This document shows positions 1-24,957 of a DNA stretch of 64,000 nucleotides, piece after piece; within the stretch, counting starts at the first letter, position 1, and every line of letters starts with the position of its first letter. The position numbers and the translations under genes were made by a program. Source of the DNA: Actinacidiphila sp. DG2A-62 (lineage in GTDB: Bacteria > Actinomycetota > Actinomycetes > Streptomycetales > Streptomycetaceae). The notes below the pieces were generated by a model, which was given only the letters and a program-made list of their open reading frames with translations, was not told where the DNA came from and searched no databases. The stretch lies in contig NZ_JAYMGI010000002.1 of NCBI RefSeq assembly GCF_035825295.1, positions 7,578,001-7,642,000 on the forward strand, in the 5' to 3' direction.

Positions 1-2484
1 GACCCGGCCCGCTGGACCGACGGGGAGACCGTCCGCCGCGACCCGCTCGTCCGGCTCGCCCCGGACCCGGCGGCCCCGGCCGCCTGGTGGGCGGAACTCG
101 CCGACGCCGTACGGGAGATGCTGCCGGCGGCCGAGGACGACGCGGCCGCGGCGGACGCGGCGTCCTCGGCGGACGCCGACGGGGACGCGTCGGCGGTCGC
201 GGCCGACCGGGACCGCGCTCTCGCCGCGCTCGCGGAGGGCCTGCGCGCGCTCGGCGTGCGCGTCGCCGACGCCGCGTCCGGGGCGGACGCCCGGGGCCAC
301 GTCGAGACCCTCACGGTCGGCCCGGCGGCGGCCGGTCCGGGCCCGGCGGGCTCGTCCGGCGGTGTCGGGACCATCGGCGCCGGCGCCGACAGCGGTGCGG
401 GCCGTGACGCCGGCGACCGCGGCCGGGCGCGGGAGTGGATCGCCGGCGCCCTGGGCCGGCTCTGGCTGGCCGGCGCGAGCCTGGACTGGGCCGCGCTGCA
501 CCGCGGCGAGGGCCGCCGGGTGGAGCTGCCGACGTTCCCCTTCCGGCGCAGCCGCTACTGGGTGGACCCGCTGCCCGGCGCGGCCCGCGACAAGGCCGCC
601 GCGGCCCCCGTCGAGGGCCGGGTGGACGACCTGGACCGGTGGACGTACCTGCCGGTGTGGCGCCGCCGACCGCTGCCGACCGCCGACCTGGACGAGCGGC
701 TGCGCGCCGCCGGGCCCTGGCTGGTGCTGGCCGGCGAGGAGCGGGCCGAGGCGCTGGTCCGGCGGCTCGCGCGGGCCGGCGCCGAGGTCGTCACCGCGCG
801 GCCGGGCGAGACCTTCGGCCAGGACGACGCGGGCGACTTCACCGTACGGCCCGACAGCGCGGACAGCCTCGGCGAGCTGCTCGCCGCGCAGTTCGTCGCG
901 CCGCGCACCGTCGTGCACGGCCTGGCGCTCGCCTCGCCCGAGGGCGACGGCGCCGCGCACTTCACCGCCGAGCTGGACCGCGGCGTCTACGCGGCGCTCG
1001 CCCTGGTCAAGGCGCTGGCCGACGACCCCCTCGCGCCGCCCGCCGAGGTGGTGCTGCTCACCGGCGGCGCCGCGGCCGTCGCCGGCGCGGACCTCGACCA
1101 CCCCGAGCACGCGGCGCTGGCCGCCCTCGCGCCCACCATCGCCCAGGAGAACCCGCACCTGACGTGCCGTCACATCGACCTGGAGGCGGGCGGACCGGCC
1201 GGAGCGGCCGGAGCGGCGCGGCCGGGCGGACCGGACGCGGCCGCCGGCATCGCGGACGAGGACGTCGAGCAGGCGCTCGCCGCGATGGTCCACCCGCACG
1301 AGGGCCCGGCCGCGGTGCGGTCCGGCGAGCTGTGGGTGCGCGACTACCAGCAGCACCCGCTGCCCGCGCCCGATCCGGCGCGGCCGCTGTTCCGCGCCGA
1401 CGAGACCGTGCTGATCACCGGCGGCCTCGGCGACGTGGGCCTGGTGCTCGCCCGGCACCTCGCCGAGCGCTACGGCTCCCGGCTGGTGCTCACCGCCCGC
1501 ACCGCCCTGCCGCCGCGCGAGCGATGGGCGGAGCTGGCCGGCGGGGAGGGCCGGCAGGCCCGGCACATCCGCAACGTGCTGGCGCTGGAGGCGGCCGGCG
1601 CGCAGGTGCTGGCGGCCGGCGTGGACGTCGGCGACGAGGAGGGCATGCGGGCCGTGGTCGCCGCCGCCGACGCGCGCTTCGGCGGCGTCGACGTCGTGGT
1701 GCACGCGGCCGGCGTGCAGGACCCGAGCTGGTTCAAGCTGGCCCACCTGTCCGACCGCGAGTGCTGCGAGACCCATCTGCACGCCAAGGTGCGCGGCTTC
1801 CACACCCTCCAGGCGGTGCTCGGGGACCGGGCCAGGGACCGGAGGATCACGCTCTCCTCGCTGTCCGCGGTGCTCGGCGGCATCGCGCTCGGCCCCTATT
1901 CGGCGGCCAACGCGGCGCTCGACGCCTACGCCCGGCGGGCCAGGCGGCGCGGGCAGGGACGCTGGATCACCGTCGACTGGGACACCTGGGACATCGATCC
2001 CGAGCGCCTGGAGGGCCACAACCCGCAGGTCCAGGCGTACCGGATGGCCCCGCGGGAGGGTGTGGAGGTGCTGGAGCGCTCGCTCGCGGCGGCCTCCGGC
2101 GTCGCGCAGGTGGTGGTCTCCAGCGGGCCGATCGGCCCCCGGCTGGCCCGCTGGGTCACCGGCGGCGGCCCGGCCGCCGACGCCGCCGCGTCCGACGGCG
2201 AGCGCCACCCGCGCCCCGACCTGACCACCCCGTACCAGGAGCCGGCCGAGGGCGTCGAACGCGCGCTCGCCGACATCTGGGGGGCGGTCCTCGGCGTCGA
2301 GGGCGTCGGCGCCGACGACGACTTCTTCGAGCTGGGCGGCCACTCCATGCTGGCCATCCAGATGACCGCGCGGATCAGGGCGGCGGTCGGCGCGGACGTG
2401 GCCGCCACCGATCTGGTGGAGCACCCCACGGTGCGCCGGCTCGCCGCGGCCGTGGCCCGGGCGGCGGCCCCGGTCGCGGTCTGA
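1..2484 (+). CDS. Type I polyketide synthase, C-terminal part (AT remnant-KR-ACP)
   Basis: The reading frame is open from the first base, so the gene starts left of the window; 827 residues are visible. The first ~190 residues are the end of an acyltransferase region and its linker, closing with the usual WLAGASLDWAAL and PTFPFRRSRYW signatures. The LEVGPG-like motif expected in an AT C-terminus is missing and an Ala/Asp-rich stretch stands in its place, so this AT may be degenerate. A ketoreductase follows, with the NADPH motif TGGLGDVGL and the catalytic Tyr in GPYSAANAALD. The protein ends in an acyl carrier domain whose phosphopantetheine Ser lies in ELGGHSM. There is no thioesterase and no docking helix after the ACP. 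It is convergent with the minus-strand operon and probably performs a late extension of the same polyketide. Which module it is cannot be told from here. Confidence 0.93.
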   Translation, partial: DPARWTDGETVRRDPLVRLAPDPAAPAAWWAELADAVREMLPAAEDDAAAADAASSADADGDASAVAADRDRALAALAEGLRALGVRVADAASGADARGHVETLTVGPAAAGPGPAGSSGGVGTIGAGADSGAGRDAGDRGRAREWIAGALGRLWLAGASLDWAALHRGEGRRVELPTFPFRRSRYWVDPLPGAARDKAAAAPVEGRVDDLDRWTYLPVWRRRPLPTADLDERLRAAGPWLVLAGEERAEALVRRLARAGAEVVTARPGETFGQDDAGDFTVRPDSADSLGELLAAQFVAPRTVVHGLALASPEGDGAAHFTAELDRGVYAALALVKALADDPLAPPAEVVLLTGGAAAVAGADLDHPEHAALAALAPTIAQENPHLTCRHIDLEAGGPAGAAGAARPGGPDAAAGIADEDVEQALAAMVHPHEGPAAVRSGELWVRDYQQHPLPAPDPARPLFRADETVLITGGLGDVGLVLARHLAERYGSRLVLTARTALPPRERWAELAGGEGRQARHIRNVLALEAAGAQVLAAGVDVGDEEGMRAVVAAADARFGGVDVVVHAAGVQDPSWFKLAHLSDRECCETHLHAKVRGFHTLQAVLGDRARDRRITLSSLSAVLGGIALGPYSAANAALDAYARRARRRGQGRWITVDWDTWDIDPERLEGHNPQVQAYRMAPREGVEVLERSLAAASGVAQVVVSSGPIGPRLARWVTGGGPAADAAASDGERHPRPDLTTPYQEPAEGVERALADIWGAVLGVEGVGADDDFFELGGHSMLAIQMTARIRAAVGADVAATDLVEHPTVRRLAAAVARAAAPVAV

Positions 2485-2550
2485 CCGCGGACGCCGCTCC
2501 GGTGCGCCGCCGGTTCCCGGCGGCCCCGGGCCCGGCGTGTCGCCGTCCCC

Positions 2551-2595
2551 GGGCGGGGGCGGCTCCCGGCTTCCGGCCGGGGGCCGCCCCCGCCC
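2551..2595. terminator. Strong hairpin between convergent genes
   Basis: Two perfect 13-base inverted arms (2551-2563 and 2583-2595, GGGCGGGGGCGGC and its complement) enclose a 19-base loop that can itself pair (CCCGGC with GCCGGG). The hairpin lies between the stops of the PKS at 2484 and the adenylation gene at 2603, so it could end transcription from both sides. It has no T-run, which is common for actinomycete terminators. Function is inferred from position and symmetry. Confidence 0.6.
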
Positions 2596-2602
2596 GCCGC
2601 GT

Positions 2603-4269
2603 TCACCGCCCCCGCGCGGCGCGGGCGGTGAGCGCCTTGCGGTCCACCTTGCGGTTGGCGTTCAGCGGGAACGCCGCCAGCGGGACGAAACGGCGCGGCA
2701 CCAGCGGGCGGGGCAGGAACTCGCCCAGCGCCTTGGCCAGGTGGGCGGGCGCGCCGGGCGCTCCCAGCAGGAACGCGGTGAGTTCGCCGTCGACCGCGAC
2801 GGCCACCGCGTCCGTCACCCCGGGCAGGCGGCGCAACGCCCATTCCACCTCGGCGAGTTCCACCCGGATGCCGTGGATCTGCACCTGGTGGTCGCGGCGG
2901 CCCAGATACGCCAGCTCGCCGCCGTCCAGCTCACGCACCAGGTCGCCGGTGCGGTACCAGCGCTGCCCCTCGTGCTCCAGGAACCGGCCCTCGTCGTCGG
3001 CCGGGTCGAGGTAGCCGGGCACCATCTGGTCGCCGGTGACGCACAGTTCGCCGTCGTGCAGCAGCCGGCGCAGGCCCGGGTGCAGGGTGCCGATCGGCAC
3101 GATGTCGTTGACGCAGCGGGCCGGGGAGCGCTCGGGGTCCCAGCGGTGCACGCTGCACGAGATGGTCAACTCGGTGGGCCCGTAGAGGTTCTCCACCGTC
3201 GAGCCGGGCGCCGCCGCCTGCCAGGCCGCCGCGTCGTGTGCCAGCAGCGGCTCGCCGCAGAACAGGCTCCAGCGCAGGCTCGCCAGCCCACCCGCCGCCA
3301 ACCCCTGTGGACGGCGGCCCAGTTGGGAGATCAGGCTCGGCGCCGAGAACCACACCGTGATGCCCTGCTCGGCGACGAAGCGCTCCAGCGCCGCGTAGGC
3401 GGTCGGCGGCACGCTGACCACCGTGCCGCCGCTGCCCCAGGCGGTGAACAGGTCGAACATCGCCAGGTCGAAGGTCAGGTCGAAGGTCTGCGAGAACACG
3501 TCGCCGGCGTGGAAGCCGTAGCGGTCGTGCACGAAGCGCAGATACGCGTCGACGTTGCGGTGCAGCACCGGCACACCCTTGGGACGGCCGGTGGAGCCCG
3601 AGGTGAACAGGATGTACGCGACCGCGTCGGGGCCGGCCGGGCGCGGCCGCGGCAGCGCGGGGCCGACCGGCTCCCGCACCACCGGCACGCCGGCCAGCGG
3701 ACCGCCGGGCCCGGTCAGGGCCGGCAGCGCGCCGGCCCCCGGTCGTCGGCGATCACCGCGTCCAGGCCGGCCGCGGCGGCCATCGCCGCGGTCCGCTCGG
3801 CCGGGAAGTCCGGGTGCAGCGGCACCACCGCCGCGCCCGCGTACCCGGCGGCCAGCAGCCCCGCGTACGCCTGCTCGCTGCGCGCGGCCAGCAGGCCGAC
3901 CCGCCGTGGCCGGCCGCCCGGGACCGCCGCGACGACGGTCCCGGCAAGCGCGAGCGCCCGCTCGTGCAGCTCCCGGTAGCCGAGCCGGGTCCGCCCCACC
4001 CGCAGCGCCTCCGCGTCCGGTCCGGCGGCCAGGCCCCGCAGGAACCACCCGGTGAGCGTCCCGGCCGCCGCGGCCCGCAAGTCCTCCCCGACGCCCCCGG
4101 CCCCGGACACCCGGGCCGGGCCCGTACCCGGCACCCCGCCCGGGCCCGTACCCGTACCCGACGAGCCGCCCGGGTCCGTACCCGACGAGCCGTGCGCGCC
4201 CGGCGAGCGGTCCGTGTCCGGCGAGCGGTCCGTGTCCGGCGCCGCGGCCGTGAGATCCAACGCGGCCAT
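2603..4269 (-). CDS. Stand-alone NRPS-type adenylation domain (one frame break)
   Basis: This encodes an amino-acid-activating enzyme of the AMP-forming ligase family. Core motifs are in order: A3 LFTSGSTGRPKGV, A4 FDLTFDLAMFDLF, A5 NLYGPTELT, A7 YRTGDLV, A8 GRRDHQVQIHGIRVELAEVE, and A10 NANRKVDRKAL near the C-terminus. The A4 Asp that normally holds the substrate amino group is present, so an alpha-amino acid is the likely substrate. No carrier domain follows, so the aminoacyl group must be passed to a separate ACP or PCP. The first ~60 residues are Gly/Pro/Thr-rich and probably disordered. The frame breaks near the C-run at 3736-3740, where one base seems to be missing; both halves join smoothly after that correction. 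Its ATG at 4269 lies one base past the thioesterase stop, so it is the last gene of the operon. It may load the FkbJ-like ACP (compare the serine-activating enzyme of aminomalonyl-ACP pathways) or a partner of the stand-alone condensation protein. Confidence 0.85.
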
Positions 4270-4270
4270 C

Positions 4271-5068
4271 TCACGCCCCCCACAGGGCGCGGGCGATGTA
4301 GCGCTGGGTCACGCCGGCCTGCTCCAGCACCGCGAAGTGGCCGCCGGACAGGGTGTACGCCTGGAACGGGCCGGTGGTGTGGCGCTCCCAGCCGGCCATG
4401 CCGGCGGTGCCGGTGCGGGCGTCGCCGTCCGCGGCCAGCGCCGTGACCGGCACGGCCAGCGGCGGCTCGGCCCGCGGCGCGTGCGACTCCTTCACCGCGA
4501 AGTCCGCGCGGAACGGCGGCAGGATCATCCGCAGCACCGAGGGGTCGCCGAGCATCCACTCCGGCGTGCCGCCGATCCGCCGCAGCAGCGCCACCACCTG
4601 CTCGTCGGACATCGCGCCGATCGGCGGCTCGTCGGCGTCCGGGTCGTCGCCGGGCGCGCCGCACCCGGAGACGAACAGGTGCAGCGGATCGGGACCGCCG
4701 CGCCGGCGGATCTCCCGGACCAGCTCGAACGCCTCCAGCGCGCCCAGGCTGTGCCCGTACACCGCGTACGGCCGCACCGGCCCGCCGGCCGGTCCCTCGT
4801 CCACCAGGTCCGCGAGCACCGCGTCCGCCAGGTCCGCGACCAACCGGTCCATCTCGCGGTACGGGGTCTCCCGCAGCCGGGTCTCGCGGCCCGGCGGCTG
4901 CACCGGCCGGACCGACACCTCGCCGATCCGGCCGAACCACGAACGGAACGCCGACGCCGAACCGCCCGCGTGCGGCAGGCAGTACAGCCGCGGTCCGACG
5001 CTGCCGGGGTGCTCGGCGAACGGGAACCACGCGGTGGCCGCCGCCGGTGCGCGCAGCGCCGTCGTCAC
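4271..5068 (-). CDS. Type II thioesterase
   Basis: A 265-residue alpha/beta hydrolase of the kind that removes wrong or stalled acyl groups from PKS and NRPS carrier domains in the cytoplasm. It has the YCLPHAGG oxyanion region near residue 28, the nucleophile Ser in GHSLGA, an Asp in AADGDARTG and the catalytic His in GGHFAVLEQ. Length and motifs fit the type II (separate) family, not a C-terminal release domain. I chose the GTG at 5068 because it overlaps the FkbH stop as GTGA, a sign of translational coupling. The next gene starts one base after its stop. Since no integrated thioesterase is visible on any PKS here, a role in final release cannot be excluded, but proofreading is the usual job. 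Confidence 0.9.
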   Translation of the reverse strand: MTTALRAPAAATAWFPFAEHPGSVGPRLYCLPHAGGSASAFRSWFGRIGEVSVRPVQPPGRETRLRETPYREMDRLVADLADAVLADLVDEGPAGGPVRPYAVYGHSLGALEAFELVREIRRRGGPDPLHLFVSGCGAPGDDPDADEPPIGAMSDEQVVALLRRIGGTPEWMLGDPSVLRMILPPFRADFAVKESHAPRAEPPLAVPVTALAADGDARTGTAGMAGWERHTTGPFQAYTLSGGHFAVLEQAGVTQRYIARALWGA

Positions 5069-6192
5069 GGCTTCACCTCCAGCGTGACGTAGCCCGGCGC
5101 CGGCTGGATCTGCGACATGTCCGCCGCCAGCACCACCCGGGCGCCGTCCCTGGACACCTCGCGGAACCCGCCGAACGCGTAGGTGATCTGCATCATCCGG
5201 TTGCGCCCGGTCTCCACGAAGTCCGCGGTCAGCCCGGCGCCGGCCGCGCGGGCGCGTTCCATGACGTGGCTGAGCAGCACCGAGCCGACGCCGCGGGACA
5301 TCACCCGGCACGACATCAGCATCATCCGCAGCCGCCAGTCCGGGTCGCCCTTCTCCACCAGCGCCAGGCCGATCTTGCCGTACGAACCGAACCGGTCCAC
5401 CAGACTGGCGACCAGCAGCAGGTGGTCGGGGGACTCGCGCAGCTCGTCCAGCTCGTCGTAGGAGTAGGTGCGGCCGGTGGCGTTGAGCTGGTTGGTGCGC
5501 ACCGTCAGCTCCTCGGCCCGCTGGAGGTCCTCCCGGGCGGCCGGCGCGATCGTGAACGTCATGCCGAGCGAGGCGAGGAACTCCTCGTTGGTGCCCTTGA
5601 AGTCGCTCTCCACCTCGTCCCTGGCCAGCTGCCCGCGGTACATCGCGCGGCGCTGCGCGGACTCGTCGGACACGAACCGCGGCCGGAACTCCTCGCGCAG
5701 CAGCTCGGTGTCCACGTCCGCCGCGTTCACCCGGGTCACCTCGGGCAGCGAGAACTCCATCTCGGCCAGCTCGAACTCCTGGTCGTCGACGAACGCGAAG
5801 GCGTCCAGGCCCAGGTTGAGCTTGGCGGCGATCCGGCGCACCGACTCGGACTTGGCGTCCCAGCCGATCTGCGGGAACAGGAACATGTCCTTCAGGCCCA
5901 GCTCGGTCAGCTTGGCCACCGCCGTGTCGTGGTCGTTCTTGCTGGCCACCGAGTGCAGGACGCCCAGCGCGTCCAGCCGGTGCAGGTGCTCCACCACGTG
6001 CGGGCGCACCCGCACCTCGGCGTCCTCCAGCAGGACGCCGTCCCACAGGGTGTTGTCCAGGTCCCACACCACGCACTTGATGCGGCCCTGTCTGGGCTTG
6101 CGGTAGGGGTCCGTCGCCGTGTCCGTCGCCGTGTCCGTCGCCGCTTCCGCCGCGGTCCGCGTTCCCGTGCTCACCGTGCTCGCTGTGCTCAC
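5065..6192 (-). CDS. fkbH: FkbH-like HAD / glyceryl-ACP synthase
   Basis: 375 residues. Family members take a glycolytic C3 phosphate (1,3-bisphosphoglycerate), remove phosphate and load the glyceryl unit on an ACP, the first step to methoxymalonyl-, hydroxymalonyl- and tetronate-type units. The HAD domain starts near residue 36 with the nucleophile motif VVWDLDNTLWDG; SKND and FVDDQEFE follow. The C-terminal half is the GNAT-like part of FkbH proteins (RTNQLNATGRTYS, RVMSRGVGS). The first ~30 residues repeat TDTA and are probably a flexible tail; an internal start is possible but none has a better ribosome site. Its start overlaps the stop of the acyl-CoA dehydrogenase gene as ATGA and its stop overlaps the thioesterase start. 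The neighbours FkbI, J and K make the assignment to an ACP-bound extender pathway firm. Confidence 0.93.
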   Translation of the reverse strand: MSTASTVSTGTRTAAEAATDTATDTATDPYRKPRQGRIKCVVWDLDNTLWDGVLLEDAEVRVRPHVVEHLHRLDALGVLHSVASKNDHDTAVAKLTELGLKDMFLFPQIGWDAKSESVRRIAAKLNLGLDAFAFVDDQEFELAEMEFSLPEVTRVNAADVDTELLREEFRPRFVSDESAQRRAMYRGQLARDEVESDFKGTNEEFLASLGMTFTIAPAAREDLQRAEELTVRTNQLNATGRTYSYDELDELRESPDHLLLVASLVDRFGSYGKIGLALVEKGDPDWRLRMMLMSCRVMSRGVGSVLLSHVMERARAAGAGLTADFVETGRNRMMQITYAFGGFREVSRDGARVVLAADMSQIQPAPGYVTLEVKP

Positions 6193-7403
6193 TGTGCTCC
6201 CTCCCGGAACGCCTCGTCGGCGATCGTCATCCGCTGGATCTCGTTGCTGCCCTCGATCAGCTCCATCACCTTCGCGTCCCGGTACATCCGCGCGACCGGG
6301 AAGTCGGCGGTCATCCCGTTGGCGCCGTGCACCTGGACGGCCTCGGTGGAGTGCCGGGCCGCGGCCGTGGACGCGAAGTACTTCGCCACCCAGGTGGCCA
6401 TGATCGTCGCCGGGTCCCCGGCGTCCTTCAGCTCACCGGCGCGGCGGCACAGCAGCCGCGCCGCCCGTACGTCGGTGACCATGTCGGAGAGCTTGGACCG
6501 GATCAGCGGCAGGTCCCGCAGCCGGCTGCCGGCCACCGTGCGGTGCGAGGTGTAGGCCGCGCACGCCTCCAGGCACGCCTGGACGATGCCGACCGACCCG
6601 CACGCCACGCTGTAGCGCCCCAGGTCCAGCGTGCCGCTGAGCACCATGCCGGAGGCGAAGGAGCTGGGCCCGAGCAGCGCCTCGGGCCCCAGCTCCACAT
6701 CGTCGAACTCGATCTCGGCGATCAGCGACGCGCGGGTGCCGAGCATGTCCTCGATCGGCGTGACCCGCACACCGGGCGCGCGGCGCGGCACCAGCAGCGC
6801 CACGATCGAGGTCTCGGTGCGCGCGAACACCAGGTACAGGTCCGCGCGCTGACCGCCGGTGATCCACTTCTTGCGGCCGTTGAGCAGCCAGCCGCCGCGG
6901 TGCGGCTCGACCCGGGTGGAGATGCCGGCCGCGTCGCTGCCGGCGCCCGGCTCGGACAGGCAGAACGCGCCCCGCACCCGGCCGGTGGCCAGGTCGCCCG
7001 CCCACTGCTGGAGCTGGGCGTCGCTGCCCCAGCGCAGCAGCGCCCAGGAGAGCATGGTGTGCACGGTGAGCAGGGAACGGACCGAGGAGCAGCCGCGGCC
7101 CACCTCCTCGTGCACCGCGCCCAGGGTCACCATGTCCAGGTCCCGGCCGCCCCAGCGGGCGGGGAGGAACGGGGCCCACAGGCCCTGTTCCCCGACCCGC
7201 TCCTGGACCTCCTCCGGCACCGCGCCGGCCCGGTCGTACGCGTCGGCCACCGGAACGATCCACTCGTCGACGAAGGCGCGCACCGAGTCCCGGTCGATGG
7301 GTGCCGGTGCCGGTGCCGGTGTCGGTGTCGAAGCCGGTGCCGGTGCCGGTGCCGGTGCCTGTGCCGGTGGCGCCACGGGTGGCGCCACGGTCACACTCGT
7401 CAT
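6189..7403 (-). CDS. fkbI: FkbI-like acyl-CoA (acyl-ACP) dehydrogenase
   Basis: 404 residues, FAD enzyme of the acyl-CoA dehydrogenase family. In the FkbH-K pathway it takes part in oxidising the C3-OH side of glyceryl-ACP toward the malonyl semialdehyde or acid. Visible motifs are FCLSEPGAGSDAAG, GRKKWITGG and, near the C-terminus, the catalytic Glu region VMELIEGSNEIQRM. The first ~35 residues are an Ala-Pro repeat encoded by GCCGGT-type hexamers (about 7297-7375), a low-complexity tail absent from most family members. The ATG at 7403 has a GAGGAGG site nine bases upstream, which overlaps the stop of the ACP gene. The gene overlaps fkbH by four bases. No frame break is seen. Confidence 0.93.
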   Translation of the reverse strand: MTSVTVAPPVAPPAQAPAPAPAPASTPTPAPAPAPIDRDSVRAFVDEWIVPVADAYDRAGAVPEEVQERVGEQGLWAPFLPARWGGRDLDMVTLGAVHEEVGRGCSSVRSLLTVHTMLSWALLRWGSDAQLQQWAGDLATGRVRGAFCLSEPGAGSDAAGISTRVEPHRGGWLLNGRKKWITGGQRADLYLVFARTETSIVALLVPRRAPGVRVTPIEDMLGTRASLIAEIEFDDVELGPEALLGPSSFASGMVLSGTLDLGRYSVACGSVGIVQACLEACAAYTSHRTVAGSRLRDLPLIRSKLSDMVTDVRAARLLCRRAGELKDAGDPATIMATWVAKYFASTAAARHSTEAVQVHGANGMTADFPVARMYRDAKVMELIEGSNEIQRMTIADEAFREGAQ

Positions 7404-7413
7404 GCTGTCCTCC

Positions 7414-7686
7414 TCAGGAGACCGGCGCCGGATCGGTCAGCCGGGCGACCAGCGCGGCCATGGACTCGACGGTGCGGAAGTTGTCGATGCGCAGCTCGTC
7501 GTTGGGGACGGTGGCGCCGAAGGTCTTCTCGATGAACATCACCAGCTCCATCGCGAACAGCGAGTTGATGAAGCCCAGGGCGAAGATGTCCTGGTCGGGG
7601 GTGATGTCGGCCTGCGGGAACCGGCCCTGGATGAAGGCCTGGACGCGGGCGGCGGGGGTGGTGAGGGTCTCGGACATGATGGTCAT
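7414..7686 (-). CDS. fkbJ: FkbJ-like free-standing acyl carrier protein
   Basis: A 90-residue carrier protein. The Ser that takes phosphopantetheine lies in LGFINSLFAMEL near residue 42; the NSLFAM form is typical of FkbJ-type ACPs that carry glyceryl, hydroxymalonyl or methoxymalonyl groups. It would hold the C3 unit while FkbH, FkbI and FkbK act and then give it to an acyltransferase domain of the PKS. I chose the ATG at 7686, which overlaps the FkbK stop as ATGA; a second ATG at 7677 is possible. It lies between the two oxidoreductase genes as in other methoxymalonyl/hydroxymalonyl loci. Confidence 0.92.
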   Translation of the reverse strand: MTIMSETLTTPAARVQAFIQGRFPQADITPDQDIFALGFINSLFAMELVMFIEKTFGATVPNDELRIDNFRTVESMAALVARLTDPAPVS

Positions 7687-8535
7687 CCCTTGGTGTCGTA
7701 GGTGTAGAAGCCACGGCCGGTCTTGCGGCCGTGCAGGCCGGCGTCCGTCATCTGCTTGAGCAGCGGGCAGGGCCGGTACTTGCTGTCGGCGTAGTGCTCG
7801 TAGAGCACCTCGACGCTGTAGAGGATCGTGTCGACGCCGATCAGGTCCGCGGTCTCCAGCGGACCCATGGGGTGGCCGAAGCAGCCGCGGAAGACCTCGT
7901 CCACCGACTCGGCGGTGGCGACGCCCTCGTGGACCAGGTAGGCGGCCTCGTTGACGGTGAGCATGAGCACCCGGTTGGAGACGAAGCCCGAGGCGTCCTT
8001 GACCTCGACGGCCTTCTTGCCGAAGTCGGCCAGGAACTGCCGGGTGACCTCGACGACCTCACGGGTGGTGTGGAACCCCGGGATCAGCTCCACGACCGGC
8101 TTGGCCGGCACCGGGTTCATGAAGTGCACGCCGACCACCCGCTGCGGGTGGTCGCCGACCGCGGCGACCCGGGTGATCGGGATCGCGGAGGTGTTGACGA
8201 TGACCACCGCGTCCGGGCTGAGCACCTGGTCCAGCTCGCGGTGCACCTCGCGCTTGGTCTCCCAGTCCTCCGTGACGTTCTCGATCACGAAGTCGGCCTT
8301 GGCCAGCGCGTCCAGGCCGACCGCGGTGGTGATCCGGCCGAGGATCTCGTCCGGGTCCAGCACCGGGCCGCCCATCAGGCCGCTGAGCCTGGCAGTTGCG
8401 GGAGATGACGGCCTTGGCGCCGTCCAGGACCTCCTCGCTGATGTCGACCAGGATGGTCTCGTAGCCGTACTGGGCCAGGTTCTGGGCGACTCCGACGCCC
8501 ATGACGCCTGCGCCGACGACTCCAACGACAGTCAT
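7683..8535 (-). CDS. fkbK: FkbK-like 3-hydroxyacyl dehydrogenase (one frame break)
   Basis: About 284 residues after frame correction, NAD-dependent 3-hydroxybutyryl-CoA dehydrogenase family. In this pathway it oxidises the primary alcohol of glyceryl-ACP. The Rossmann motif GVVGAGVMGVGVA is at the N-terminus, followed by VIENVTED, VNTSAIPIT, the conserved VGVHFMNPVP and SNRVLMLTVNEA, which hold the catalytic His and Asn regions. The ATG at 8535 has a GGAG site and gives the standard N-terminus. The frame breaks near 8391-8392, where one extra base gives a natural junction (SRNCRLSGLMG). Its stop overlaps the start of the ACP gene. A 102-base gap without clear signals separates it from the PKS upstream, so one transcript is likely. 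Confidence 0.9.
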
Positions 8536-8637
8536 TGCTCTCTCCGTTTCCACGGCGCTACCGCCGAGCGTGTACGAATCGGGACGGGGTACGAAAGGGG
8601 GCTTGCGGGTCGGGCCGGGCCGGGCCGTCGGTTCCGG

Positions 8638-18935
<10,298 letters not shown>

Positions 18936-19096
18936 CTTCCTGCTTCCTGCCTCGTGTCGCCTTGCACGGGGTTCGCGGCGCCCGGCCGATGGGCAGGCGG
19001 GCCGGAGGGGTCGTCGTCGGGGTGGGTGCGGGGCCCGGCCGGGGCCGCGGCGCGCGGGCGCCGGGCGGGGAAGGGGGCGGCCGGGCCCCCGCACGG

Positions 19097-24799
<5,703 letters not shown>

Positions 24800-24957
24800 G
24801 GCTGTTTCCCTTCCGGTGTACGTGGTGCGAGAAGTCGGTCGTCGCGGATGCGCCGGCTGCGTGGTGCGGGGGGTGCGTGTGCGTGTGTCTGTGCCTGGTG
24901 CGGGGGTGCGCCGTCGTGGGGGGCCGCGCGGCGTAGGGCCGCGCGGTCGTGCGGGGG

